From contig NZ_JAFBEB010000001.1 in the NCBI RefSeq assembly GCF_016908525.1, forward strand, positions 560,501-624,500: a stretch of DNA of 64,000 bases, written 5' to 3'. Below are positions 1 to 8,011 of the stretch, in pieces. A program made the translations under genes and the position numbers. The notes under the pieces are model-generated. The model was not told the DNA's origin. It saw nothing but the letters and a program-made list of their open reading frames with translations, and ran no database searches. The DNA comes from Brevibacillus fulvus. Lineage in GTDB: Bacteria > Bacillota > Bacilli > Brevibacillales > Brevibacillaceae. Positions within the stretch are counted from its first letter, which is position 1. Each line of letters opens with the position of its first letter.

Positions 1-2
1 AA

Positions 3-764
3 TTGAGTCTGTTAAAAGTTGAACACTTGCACAAATCGTTTAAAGGGCTGCATGTGCTAAAGGACGTATCCCTGGCAATCGGCGCGGGAGAACGCCATGT
101 CATCATCGGGCCTAACGGGGCCGGCAAAACGACCTTGTTTAACTGCATCACCGGCACTTTGCCGATCGACGCGGGCACGGTTACCGTCAACGGACAGAAA
201 ATCAGCGGCCTTCCCGCCTATACCGCCGTGCGGGTCGGCATGTCCCGTACCTTTCAGAAAAACAATCTGTTCGGCAGTTTGACGGTGGAGGAAAATGTGC
301 AGCTGGCCGTCAATGCCTGCAAGCCGCATCGTTTTCACTTTTTGAAACCGCTCGCTCGATATACGGAGACGGTCGAAGAAACGGAGTCGCTGCTCAAACA
401 ATGGGATTTATGGGAGCGACGCAGCCGCGTTGTCAATGAACTTTCCTACGGGGAGCAGCGATTGCTCGAAGTGTTGTTGGCGCTCGCTTCCAAACCGAAA
501 ATCTTGTTGCTTGACGAACCTACTTCGGGTATGTCACCGGCGGAAACGGTGCAAACGACCAAACTGATTCAGCGCATGCCGCGCTCGATCACGCTGCTGG
601 TGATCGAGCACGATATGGAGGTTGTCTTTTCCATCGCCGACCGCATTACGGTTTTACACCACGGCGAAGTATTTGCCAGCGACACGCCTGGGAATATCAG
701 CGGGGATGAACGGATCAAGGAGATTTATTTCGGAGGAGGGACCCTGCAGCATGCTGAAGCTTGA
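3..764 (+). CDS. livG: Branched-chain amino acid-type ABC transporter ATPase (LivG-like)
   Basis: One of the two cytoplasmic ATPases that power a Liv-type importer (branched-chain amino acids or related amides). Visible motifs are Walker A GPNGAGKT (residues 36-43), the signature LSYGE (147-151) and Walker B LLLDEP (168-173), in a 253-residue protein of normal LivG length. The long spacer between Walker A and the signature is typical of LivG. The TTG at position 3 gives a normal N-terminus, but only two bases lie upstream, so no ribosome site can be checked. It overlaps livF by 14 bases, so the two are translationally coupled; permease and binding protein genes would be upstream of the window. 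A UrtD-like urea transporter ATPase is a less likely alternative. Confidence 0.88.
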   Translation: MSLLKVEHLHKSFKGLHVLKDVSLAIGAGERHVIIGPNGAGKTTLFNCITGTLPIDAGTVTVNGQKISGLPAYTAVRVGMSRTFQKNNLFGSLTVEENVQLAVNACKPHRFHFLKPLARYTETVEETESLLKQWDLWERRSRVVNELSYGEQRLLEVLLALASKPKILLLDEPTSGMSPAETVQTTKLIQRMPRSITLLVIEHDMEVVFSIADRITVLHHGEVFASDTPGNISGDERIKEIYFGGGTLQHAEA

Positions 765-1464
765 ACAAGTTCATACCTATTACGGAAATAGCCATATTTT
801 GCAAGGGCTCTCCTTTGAGGTGCCGACTGGCAAGTGCATGGCCTTGCTCGGCCGCAACGGCGCGGGAAAAACAACGACCATCCACTCGATCGCCGGCTTA
901 ACCACGCCGCGCCACGGTCGGATCAGTTTCTGCGGCGCGACGATTTCCGGCCTGCCGTCGTACAAAATCGCCCGACAGGGAATTGCCCTGGTGCCGCAGG
1001 GGCGGCGCATTTTTCCTTCCTTGACGATTCGTGAAAATTTGACCGTATCGGCGCGGGAAGCGAGGCAAGATCGCAAAGCCGGGCAAAAGGTGTGGACGCT
1101 GGAGGAGGTTTATGAACTGTTCCCAATCTTGAAGGAACGGGAGCAAAACATGGGCACGCAGCTTTCCGGAGGGCAGCAGCAGATGCTGGCGATTGGCCGC
1201 GCGCTGCTGACCAACCCGCACTTTTTGCTCATGGATGAACCATCGGAAGGATTGGCTCCGGTCGTGATCGAGCAGATCGGTGAGATCATTCAAACTTTGA
1301 AGAAAACCGGACTGTCCATCTTGCTGGTGGAGCAAAACTTTTATTTGGCCTGCGCGGTGGCAGATGAAGTGCTGATCATGAATAAGGGGCAAATCGTCTG
1401 GAACGGTTCGCCACAAGCGCTGTTGGCCAACAAGGAGGTACAGCATCAATATTTGGGCGTATAA
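751..1464 (+). CDS. livF: Branched-chain amino acid-type ABC transporter ATPase (LivF-like)
   Basis: Second ATPase of the same Liv-type importer. The ATG at 751 is chosen because a GGAGGAGGG ribosome site lies at 732-740 and it gives a 237-residue protein, the usual LivF size; longer reading from 622 would run through livG coding sequence. Walker A GRNGAGKT is at about residues 34-41, the signature LSGGQQQ and a Walker B LLMDEP follow. LivG and LivF form the heterodimeric motor under the LivH/LivM permeases. It is the last gene of the operon: a hairpin without a T-run (1471-1502) and a weak terminator-like hairpin (1641-1670) follow. Substrate cannot be read from the ATPases alone. Confidence 0.9.
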   Translation: MLKLEQVHTYYGNSHILQGLSFEVPTGKCMALLGRNGAGKTTTIHSIAGLTTPRHGRISFCGATISGLPSYKIARQGIALVPQGRRIFPSLTIRENLTVSAREARQDRKAGQKVWTLEEVYELFPILKEREQNMGTQLSGGQQQMLAIGRALLTNPHFLLMDEPSEGLAPVVIEQIGEIIQTLKKTGLSILLVEQNFYLACAVADEVLIMNKGQIVWNGSPQALLANKEVQHQYLGV

Positions 1465-1675
1465 ACCGCGCGGCCGCGACGTTTCGCAACGTGCAGGCCG
1501 CCACGAGGGGCGTAAACTGAAAATTGCAGGAAGGAACCGGCAGCAATCACTCCGCGCACGTCAATCCAATAGAGGGGATGCTTTGGCGAAGATTCGGTTG
1601 GACAGCATGCAGGCAGTGAGGTTTGCAAAATGCGGATCTAGCCAATGATTGCCCTGATCTTATTGGCTTTTGCGA
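1465..1675. other. Convergent intergenic region with two hairpins
   Basis: No gene seen. A GC-rich hairpin (arms GCGGCC and GGCCGC at 1471-1502, with inner ACGT pairing) follows the livF stop. A second hairpin with arms GCCAAT (1641-1646) and ATTGGC (1662-1667) followed by TTTT could end livF transcription; it overlaps the end of the convergent membrane gene only by a few bases. The terminator call is weak. Confidence 0.4.
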
Positions 1676-2095
1676 TTATTTTCGAGCAAACACCAACAAG
1701 CCAATGAGCATCGGAATAATAACAAGCAACCCGATGGTGAAACTGGGGAACGGAATGAGAGTGGCGTATATGGAACCAATCTCGCCAACAATGGCGGCGC
1801 ATACAAAAGGGATGGCCGACCTGGCTTTGTCCAGACCCGGTCGGGCAAAAAACATCGCATCCCATACATTGTAGGCATAAAACGGAGAATAAAACAGCAG
1901 GTATTGGAAATTGACCGTGCGAATCGCATCTGCATGCTGACCGTTGAAATCCAGGTGAATGGCTTGGTTGATCAGAGCGGCGGAGTTGTCAAAGTGCTCA
2001 AAAATCACAAACACGAGTCCTTTGATAAATTGTCCGTTGTAGATTTGGCCAAATCCGGGCATGACAATCGAGAACAGTGCAGCTATTATTCTCAT
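1676..2095 (-). CDS. Small membrane protein, single-copy form of a duplicated membrane domain
   Basis: Predicted 139-residue inner-membrane protein of unknown function. The ATG at 2095 is chosen because AAGGA lies 11 bases upstream and the protein then begins with a hydrophobic segment; longer reading adds a Cys-rich, unlikely N-terminus. It starts with a PGFGQIYNG motif, reminiscent of TM2-type membrane proteins, followed by three or four hydrophobic helices, a conserved NGQ, a YSPFYAYNVWDA segment and a C-terminal hydrophobic hairpin. The same order of motifs (PGFG, HLN/HLD, FNGQ, IPVYFFAIWD) occurs in the protein encoded at 43565-44374, which contains the module twice. It is 49 bases downstream of another small membrane gene on the same strand and may be cotranscribed. 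Function not recognised. Confidence 0.72.
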   Translation of the reverse strand: MRIIAALFSIVMPGFGQIYNGQFIKGLVFVIFEHFDNSAALINQAIHLDFNGQHADAIRTVNFQYLLFYSPFYAYNVWDAMFFARPGLDKARSAIPFVCAAIVGEIGSIYATLIPFPSFTIGLLVIIPMLIGLLVFARK

Positions 2096-2144
2096 CAACG
2101 AATCGATCCTTAAGAATAGTATTGATGTTGCCGTTTCACTCGGT

Positions 2145-2585
2145 TCATTCCGGCGAGCGGATAAACCGCAAGTGCCAACGCAGAAACAGCATACCGAGCA
2201 CATAAACCAGACTCGAGTACCATAAGGTCCAGCCTTTATAAACGAGGAATTTAAAGTAAACGAACAGTGACTCCAAAACGAGCGAAATGATCACAACGGC
2301 GACGAGGTACAGCCAAAATTTTGCCTTCCCTTTCGGCAAAAAGTTGGTAATGATCAATCCGTAGGAAGGACCGATCGTAGCTTCCAGAATAATGTCAACA
2401 ACATGAATCTCTTTGTCTACATCGTCAAACAAGTCCAGAGCAAAGCCAACGATACAATCAATAAACAAGGTGATGCCCAGCATGGTCATCCCGGTCATAT
2501 ACATCTCTTTACGAGTAAGACGCTTGGGCATCAGCACGATGATCAGAAAATTGACTGCCAAAGCAATAAAAGCAAACGTATACAT
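2145..2585 (-). CDS. CBO0543-like small integral membrane protein
   Basis: Predicted 146-residue membrane protein with four to five hydrophobic segments. It resembles the CBO0543 family of Bacilli and Clostridia (hypothetical membrane proteins with an N-terminal helix ending in MPKR, a D-x-x-V-D-x-I-L-E segment and a C-terminal WYSSLVY/LRWHLRFI region); no biochemical role is known for that family. The ATG at 2585 has AAAGG eight bases upstream and starts directly at the first transmembrane helix; an ATG at 2627 is possible but poorly supported. Upstream lies the 82-bp tandem duplication (2642-2805), shared with the divergent rhodanese gene. Confidence 0.75.
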   Translation of the reverse strand: MYTFAFIALAVNFLIIVLMPKRLTRKEMYMTGMTMLGITLFIDCIVGFALDLFDDVDKEIHVVDIILEATIGPSYGLIITNFLPKGKAKFWLYLVAVVIISLVLESLFVYFKFLVYKGWTLWYSSLVYVLGMLFLRWHLRFIRSPE

Positions 2586-2641
2586 TGGATTCAACCTTTG
2601 TTTTGGATTACCAGTTATTTTTACCATTTTTCGTATCTCTA

Positions 2642-2805
2642 TGTAATGCAAATGCACCGGCAAAAAAGCGGCAGACCGTATGCATTTTGCGCTGCAGACC
2701 AAAACTACGCGGGAACAGCAAACTGTAATGCAAATGCACCGGCAAAAAAGCGGCAGACCGTATGCATTTTGCGCTGCAGACCAAAACTACGCGGGAACAG
2801 CAAAC
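2642..2805. repeat. Perfect 82-bp tandem duplication
   Basis: Two head-to-tail copies, 2642-2723 and 2724-2805, are identical at every position. Each copy contains an imperfect inverted repeat (GCAAATGCA and TGCATTTTGC). The duplication lies between the divergent start sites of the small membrane gene (2585) and the rhodanese (2829), so it occupies the shared promoter region. Confidence 0.97.
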
Positions 2806-2828
2806 TTTTATAAGATTGGAGGCAGCAA

Positions 2829-3155
2829 ATGACTGCGGTCAGCTTTAACGAACAATTCCCTTCCGATATCCACGAGCGGTTGAAGAACAAAGATCGGATG
2901 ATTATTTTGGACGTGCGTGAACAAGAGGAGTGGGAATCGGGCCATATTCCCAATGCAAAGCATATTCCGCTGAACGAACTTCCTGAGCGGCTGCAGGAAC
3001 TTGATCGCCAGACGGAAACGGTTGTCGTCTGTCGCAGTGGTGGACGAAGCAGCAAAGCGTGCGAGTTTCTCGCCGCTCAAGGCTACAACGTGACAAACAT
3101 GAACGGCGGAATGAATAAATGGTATGGCGAGGTTGAAACAGGCAAGTCGACATAA
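2829..3155 (+). CDS. Single-domain rhodanese-like sulfurtransferase
   Basis: A 108-residue cytoplasmic single-domain rhodanese. The active-site loop CRSGGR starts at Cys68, which would carry the persulfide; the IILDVREQEEW-SGHIP segment (residues 25-41) and the closing G-G-M-x-K-W motif are typical of the family. These proteins move sulfane sulfur between donors and thiophilic acceptors, or act in sulfide and redox metabolism. GGAGG lies six bases before the ATG. It stands alone just downstream of the 82-bp duplication and upstream of the RNase P RNA. The physiological donor and acceptor are not evident from context. Confidence 0.93.
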   Translation: MTAVSFNEQFPSDIHERLKNKDRMIILDVREQEEWESGHIPNAKHIPLNELPERLQELDRQTETVVVCRSGGRSSKACEFLAAQGYNVTNMNGGMNKWYGEVETGKST

Positions 3156-3237
3156 AAAACTCCATTGTCAACCGGATCGCCACCAGTGAGCGAGCCGGTC
3201 CGTTCAAACAGAAGGCGGAAGTGCCAATATTTGTCCC

Positions 3238-3267
3238 TTGAGCATAAAGACGCTTTTTTGGTATAGT
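3238..3267 (+). promoter_or_regulatory. Probable sigma-A promoter of the RNase P RNA
   Basis: TTGAGC at 3238-3243 and TATAGT at 3262-3267 with an 18-base spacer, placed about 65 bases before the first helix of the RNase P RNA. Both hexamers match the consensus at five or four of six positions. Confidence 0.65.
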
Positions 3268-3330
3268 AAGAGTCCACCCACCGACAAGCAATCAGTGGGA
3301 CCGATCGTTTGTAAATCACAAAAATCGATA

Positions 3331-3750
3331 GAGGTACAAAGGTAAACGAAGAGAATCGCAGGGACGACGATGTCCTTGAGGAAAGTCCACGCTCGCCCAA
3401 GCTGAGATGCTTGGAGTTTGGAGGCTAGGGCTAACAACCCTAGGGAGCTGTACATCAGCTTACGTCAGGGAAAGGGGCTACGTCCGTTTGCGGATATGTC
3501 CCGAATACCTTGAAAGTGCCACAGTGACGAAGTTTCCATGGAAACGTGGAAAGTGGAACGAGGTAAACACCCTCTGCGAGAAACCCAAATGTTGGTCGGG
3601 GAACAACTCCTAAGGAAACGAGAACAGAGGAGTTGCACATCTTGGGCAAACAAGATGTGAGATAGATGATTCTCCTTCATTGTGCGAGGATGGCTTCCGT
3701 TGCCAGCACGACGAAGAACAAAACGTGGCTTACGGACCCTTTGTACGCCA
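3331..3750 (+). ncRNA. rnpB: RNase P RNA, type B (Bacillus-type)
   Basis: Catalytic RNA of ribonuclease P, which removes 5' leaders from precursor tRNAs. Recognised from conserved blocks in the right order: GAGGAAAGTCCACGCTCGC near the 5' end, the CTTGAAAGTGCCACAGTGACG core, GTGGAACGAGGTAAACC, GCGAGAAACCCAAAT, GATAGATGATT and the 3' block GAACAAAACGTGGCTTAC. Helix P1 is visible as GTACAAAGG (3334-3342) pairing with CCTTTGTAC (3738-3746), which sets the ends to within a few bases. The overall spacing and 3' half are those of the Bacillus type B form. It has its own promoter (3238-3267) and a strong terminator (3761-3800). Open frames inside this RNA are not genes. Confidence 0.97.
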
Positions 3751-3760
3751 GAAAGTAAAA

Positions 3761-3800
3761 AACCTGATGATCCTCATCGCGAGGAACACCAGGTTTTTTT
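3761..3800 (+). terminator. Intrinsic terminator of rnpB
   Basis: Arms AACCTG and CAGGTT with an inner TCCTC/GAGGA pairing, followed directly by a run of seven T. It begins about ten bases after the P1 helix of the RNase P RNA. Confidence 0.9.
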
Positions 3801-3817
3801 GCGCGGTTTTTTCGTTC

Positions 3818-4942
3818 CTAGGAAGGGAGCAAAGCGCCTTTTACCTCGTACGGCTCAAGATCAAGGTCGACCTCTTGTCCCAAAGCCAGCTTGGCCAGCT
3901 GCTCACCAATAAATGGCCCCATCGTCAACCCTGAAGCACCCAGACCATTCGCCACGAGAATTCCTTCATATCCGGGCAAATAACCTAATACGGGGAGAAA
4001 TCCGGGTGTAAATGGGCGAAAACCGACTCTGGCTTCGAGAAACGTGCTGTCGGCCAAGCCGGGTGCCGTTTCCAATGCTTTGGTCAATACTTCATGCATG
4101 CCGCCAGCGGTGCGGCGCGTGTCGAAGCCGTCTACCTCGTTTTCGTGCGTCGCGCCCACGACAATCCGCCCGTGTTCAAACGCCAACATATATTGATCGC
4201 TGGGGGGCATGACGACCGGCCAGTGTTCCGTATCTGTCTTGGGCAATTCGAGATGAACAATTTGCGCTTTCTGGAACGTAACCTTGAACGTGACGCCCAA
4301 GGGAGCCAGTATTTGCTCAGCCCAGGCACCGGCGCAAACGATCACGGTGTCGGCTTCAAGCAAGTCCGCTCCCACTTTTACACCCGTCACACGTTGGGCA
4401 TCGCAGTGGAGCGCAGCCATTCCCTTGATTCGTCTCGCTCCCAATCTGACTGCCGCCCGCAGCAGGGCATCGCGCAACGCTCGACCATCGACACGGGCGG
4501 CACCGCTGATGTGGACCGCTCCATAATCATCAGCGAGCGGCGGAAACAACGACTTTGCTTCGGCAGACGTCAACAAAGTGATCTCGCCAACTTCGGGCGC
4601 ATCCTCTTTGCGTTTGACCGCACGTTTGACCATATCCGCCAACTTTTGCGGATTTTTGTGAATACTGATCGCTCCAACCCGCCGATAACCGGTTTGCGTT
4701 TCACCCGCTTGCTGCAATTCATCGATCAGCGTCGGATAAAAGCGAGCCCCGCTCTTGGCCAGTTGGTACCACGCCTGATTGCGCCGTTGCGACAGCCATG
4801 GACAAATAATGCCCGCCGCCGCATCGGTAGCTTGTCCGTTGTGCGCTTCGTCAACGATCGTGACCGGAACGCCGCTTTTCGCCAGCTGGTAAGCCGTGGA
4901 TGCTCCCAGTATTCCCGCACCTACTACAATCAAAGATTTCAT
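3818..4942 (-). CDS. FAD-dependent amino acid/glycine oxidase-type oxidoreductase (DAO family)
   Basis: A 374-residue flavoprotein of the D-amino acid oxidase superfamily. The ATG at 4942 has AGAGGA about ten bases upstream and places the dinucleotide-binding motif GAGILG at residues 8-13, as expected. Other family marks are the T-D-A-A-A-G-I-I segment after the first strand, a central V-I-V-C-A-G-A-W-A motif and the C-terminal G-L-G-A-S-G-L-T-M-G-P stretch that contacts FAD. Members oxidise the amine of glycine, sarcosine, D-amino acids or related compounds. The next gene (5158) is divergent, and there is no thiamine gene nearby, so a ThiO role is not supported by context. The exact substrate is unknown. 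Confidence 0.85.
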   Translation of the reverse strand: MKSLIVVGAGILGASTAYQLAKSGVPVTIVDEAHNGQATDAAAGIICPWLSQRRNQAWYQLAKSGARFYPTLIDELQQAGETQTGYRRVGAISIHKNPQKLADMVKRAVKRKEDAPEVGEITLLTSAEAKSLFPPLADDYGAVHISGAARVDGRALRDALLRAAVRLGARRIKGMAALHCDAQRVTGVKVGADLLEADTVIVCAGAWAEQILAPLGVTFKVTFQKAQIVHLELPKTDTEHWPVVMPPSDQYMLAFEHGRIVVGATHENEVDGFDTRRTAGGMHEVLTKALETAPGLADSTFLEARVGFRPFTPGFLPVLGYLPGYEGILVANGLGASGLTMGPFIGEQLAKLALGQEVDLDLEPYEVKGALLPS

Positions 4943-5157
4943 TTTTGCAACATCCTCTGTCCATACGCGCTTTCTTCTCGCAAAAAGCAAGTTTTCTCTT
5001 TATATTATACCGTGCTGGCATCGATTGACCAATGCCGGGCTCGTTCGCGAAATGGCTTGTTCGAACAAATTGCGCCAAGCTCAAGCGATTTGCTTCCAGC
5101 TTTGATACAATCAAGACAAGGAATCAACGCGACATAGCCCAGTTTACGGAGGAATGC

Positions 5158-6609
5158 ATGAAGACAAAAGGTTTGTTGACGATCGCATTACTATTCTCTT
5201 CCCTAGTCGTTCTTGCTCCCGTCTGTTCGGCAGCTGCCGACGATGCAAGCAATCCCGCACCGCTGGCGATCACCCATGTGACCGTCGTCGATGTGAAGAA
5301 CGGTGCTCTTTTGCCTGATCAGACTGTCGTGATGGACAACCGCCGTATCGTACAGGTGATACCATCCGGCCAAATCCGCTTGCCGCAAGACACCGTTGTT
5401 TACGACGCGACCGGGAAGTTTGTCATCCCGGGCTTGTGGGACATGCATGTGCACCTGCTGGATGATGAGCAGATTGCGTTTCCGTATTTGTTGGCCAACG
5501 GGGTAACCGGCATTCGCGATATGGGAGCGCCGCTGGAAGATGTCCAGAGATGGCGGGAAACGCTGCTGGACGGGACGCCGGCACCGCACGTATTCTTCGC
5601 TGGTCCCGCGCTCGATGGGGCGAGAACATTGGGGGATGGTTCACTCATGCAGGTCAATCTCCGTTCCCCGGAAGAGGCGCGGGCGGAAGTGGATCAATTG
5701 GTTCAGGCCGGCGTCGATTTTATCAAGGTGTATACATATCTGCCGGACAACGTGTACAAGGCAATCGCCGATGAGGCCAAGGAACAAGGCATTCCCTTCG
5801 CCGGTCATGTGCCGTTTGCCGTCAGTGCCAAAACGGCAGCGGAGATGGGCCAAAAAAGTATCGAGCATCTGTACGGTGTGCTGATCGCCTCTTCCAGTCG
5901 GGAAGCGGAAATCAGAAAGAATTATGCCGACCATTTATCCTACATCTTTGCTGTCGACCTGGAAGCGGCCCAATCTTTCGACAAGGCGAAGGCGCACGCT
6001 TTGTTTGAGACTTTTGCCAACCACGATACGCATATGGTGCCGACGCTGGTTGTGTATCACAACCTGTTAGGCCCGATCGATCCCGCGCTTGCTCAACATG
6101 TTCCGACCGACATCCAAAAATATTGGGAAGATTACCAAAAGCAAATCAAAGCGAAAAACCCGGGGGCACAATTGACCCAATCGGTCATCAGCCAACTCTA
6201 TCAAATATATCCGCATTTAATCGACGAGATGAACAGACAAGGCGTCCCGATTATGGCCGGGACGGATACGCTTTGGCACGAAAAAGAGCCGACGCCTAAC
6301 CTCGTCTTTGGCTTTAGCCTGCATGATGAACTGGAATTGCTGGTACAAGCAGGGCTGACTCCGCTGGAAGCGCTGCAAGCGGCGACGATTACACCTGCGC
6401 GTTTTCTGGGCATCGAAAATTCATCAGGCAGCATCGAAGCGGGAAAATGGGCCGATTTGGTGCTGCTCGACGAAAATCCTTTGGTTGAGATTGCCCATAC
6501 GCGCCAGATTTGGTCGGTAATCAGCGATGGCCGCTATCTGGACAAGCAGACGCTGCAAGGAATGCTCCGCACGTTTCCCCATCCCGACGTTAGCGGGCAA
6601 ACTTCTTGA
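5158..6609 (+). CDS. Secreted amidohydrolase of the imidazolonepropionase-like group
   Basis: A 483-residue metal-dependent hydrolase with an N-terminal signal peptide (basic MKTKG, hydrophobic core to about residue 20, then a probable cleavage after the CSAA stretch). The catalytic domain shows the strand-1 metal ligands H97 and H99 in DMHVH, a lysine-containing FIKVYTY strand, later GHVPF and EHLYG histidines, and the aspartate in AGTDT, the standard amidohydrolase set. The C-terminal GSIEAGKWADLVLL is typical. ATG 5158 is preceded by GGAGG at the right spacing. Exported members cleave dipeptides or act on cyclic amides; substrate is not predictable. Monocistronic, ended by a strong terminator at 6642-6682. 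Confidence 0.87.
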   Translation: MKTKGLLTIALLFSSLVVLAPVCSAAADDASNPAPLAITHVTVVDVKNGALLPDQTVVMDNRRIVQVIPSGQIRLPQDTVVYDATGKFVIPGLWDMHVHLLDDEQIAFPYLLANGVTGIRDMGAPLEDVQRWRETLLDGTPAPHVFFAGPALDGARTLGDGSLMQVNLRSPEEARAEVDQLVQAGVDFIKVYTYLPDNVYKAIADEAKEQGIPFAGHVPFAVSAKTAAEMGQKSIEHLYGVLIASSSREAEIRKNYADHLSYIFAVDLEAAQSFDKAKAHALFETFANHDTHMVPTLVVYHNLLGPIDPALAQHVPTDIQKYWEDYQKQIKAKNPGAQLTQSVISQLYQIYPHLIDEMNRQGVPIMAGTDTLWHEKEPTPNLVFGFSLHDELELLVQAGLTPLEALQAATITPARFLGIENSSGSIEAGKWADLVLLDENPLVEIAHTRQIWSVISDGRYLDKQTLQGMLRTFPHPDVSGQTS

Positions 6610-6641
6610 GAATAAACTGCGAATCGCGATGGCAGCGTCGC

Positions 6642-6682
6642 AAAAAAAGCGCAGGGAAGCAAAATCCCTTGCGCTTTTTTGT
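6642..6682 (+). terminator. Intrinsic terminator after the secreted amidohydrolase
   Basis: Near-perfect long stem with arms AAAAAAGCGCAGGG and CCCTTGCGCTTTTTT, working as a terminator in either direction. Confidence 0.9.
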
Positions 6683-7032
6683 CTGATTAACGATTGCTTG
6701 CCTTTCTATCAAATGTTTCTATAAACCGTTGCGCCACTTTTGAAAGCGGCCGCTTGCGCTCCCAGATGAGGAGGTCTTATTCAGGAGGGTACAACAGACT
6801 GATAGACTTTCTCTTTCCATTCTGCGATTGGAGAAGATTTTGGCAAACAGCTGAAACTCGCAACCTCGCAATTCGGCGCGTGACTGGATTCGATCGGGCG
6901 GGCAGGACGGTGCTTGCAAGCTGAAGGAACAGAGCCATCTTGTCTTTAAGTTTTGTATCTTTCTGAATAATCAGTAAATAAGTTTATATCACTATGCATA
7001 GCATGGATTATAAACAGGGAGGTGATCTTTGG
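6683..7032 (+). other. 350-base leader region before the deiminase-like operon
   Basis: No gene was identified here. The region carries the promoter and leader of the operon starting at 7033, with an AT-rich stretch near 6950-7000. I looked for known riboswitch cores (T-box, SAM, guanidine, lysine) and saw none. Short hairpins are possible but no terminator-like structure was seen. Confidence 0.5.
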
Positions 7033-7986
7033 ATGCCACAAATCACGGTACAAGGGGAGCGCTGGTTCCCTTCCGAGAAGAGCTTTGCGGAGGATATGCC
7101 CCACTTATGGGGGGACTGGTATTGTGACTCAGAGGTAGGCAAGCTTCATACCGTGTTGCTGCGGAGGCCGGGGGCGGAAATCGATATCGTGAATCAGGAC
7201 AATTACACTCAATTCCGCTGGAAATCCCCCATGCAGACCGATCGTGCGCGCAGGCAGCAAGATGTTTTGGCACAGCTTTATCGAGAGCATGGGGTACAAG
7301 TCCATTATGTAGAGAACATGCGACCAGATAGACCCAATGCGCTTTATTTGCGTGATCTGATCGTGATGACACCGGAAGGCGCGATCGTGTGTCGACCGGG
7401 CATCGAAGCGCGCAGGGGCGAAGAACGCTATGTGGCAGAGCAGCTGGCAAAGCTGGGGGTTCCCATCTTGAAAACGATCAACGGGGACGGTTACTTTGAC
7501 GGCGCCTGTGCCATGTGGGTAGATCGGCAAACGGTCATTATCGGAACGGGGGCGCGTGCCAACAAATCGGGAGCCGCTCAGGTGGAAGCGGAATTGCGCA
7601 ATATCGGGGTTACCGACTTCATTCACTTTGAAATCCCGTACGGCCATGCCCATATTGATGGTCTATTGAATATTTGCGATAAAAAGAAAGCGGTCTTGTT
7701 CCCTTGGCAGGTTCCTTATGACGTGGTCAAACCTTTGCTTGACCGCGACTTTACCATTATTGAAGCGACGAATCTCGCAGAGGTGAAAGAGTCGTTCTGT
7801 ACAAATTTTGTCGCGCTGGAGCCAGGAAAAGTTCTGATGCCGGCCGGCAACCCGGAAACGAAAGCCAAGATGGAAGATGCAGGGGTGACTGTCATTGAAG
7901 TGGAAATGGACGAAATTATGAAAGGTTGGGGTGCCATCCACTGTATGACCGTATTTTTACGCCGCGATCCGATCGGCTCGTCATGA
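7033..7986 (+). CDS. Amidinotransferase / arginine-deiminase-fold enzyme
   Basis: A 317-residue cytoplasmic enzyme of the guanidino-modifying superfamily (amidinotransferases, arginine deiminase, dimethylarginine hydrolase). The nucleophile is probably Cys304 in GAIHCMT near the C-terminus, with His207 and Asp209 in GHAHIDG and acidic residues in RDLIV and GDGYFDGA lining the guanidinium site. The ATG at 7033 is preceded by GGAGGTGA; an upstream ATG at 6994 lacks a site. It is the first gene of an apparent operon with a polar amino acid ABC importer and two amidohydrolases, so it may act on an imported guanidino compound. Whether it hydrolyses or transfers the amidino group cannot be decided. 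Confidence 0.85.
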   Translation: MPQITVQGERWFPSEKSFAEDMPHLWGDWYCDSEVGKLHTVLLRRPGAEIDIVNQDNYTQFRWKSPMQTDRARRQQDVLAQLYREHGVQVHYVENMRPDRPNALYLRDLIVMTPEGAIVCRPGIEARRGEERYVAEQLAKLGVPILKTINGDGYFDGACAMWVDRQTVIIGTGARANKSGAAQVEAELRNIGVTDFIHFEIPYGHAHIDGLLNICDKKKAVLFPWQVPYDVVKPLLDRDFTIIEATNLAEVKESFCTNFVALEPGKVLMPAGNPETKAKMEDAGVTVIEVEMDEIMKGWGAIHCMTVFLRRDPIGSS

Positions 7987-8011
7987 AATACGAAATGGAG
8001 GAGGGAAGGGA

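Noticed and set aside
2642-2805. CRISPR-like repeat
   Set aside because: Two contiguous 82-bp copies with no spacer between them; a tandem duplication, not an array.
3407-3680. Open frames on both strands around 3407-3680
   Set aside because: They lie wholly inside the RNase P RNA, whose conserved blocks and P1 helix explain the sequence.
4094-5137. 347-codon plus-strand frame
   Set aside because: It is antisense to the FAD oxidoreductase, has no ribosome site and no recognisable protein sequence.
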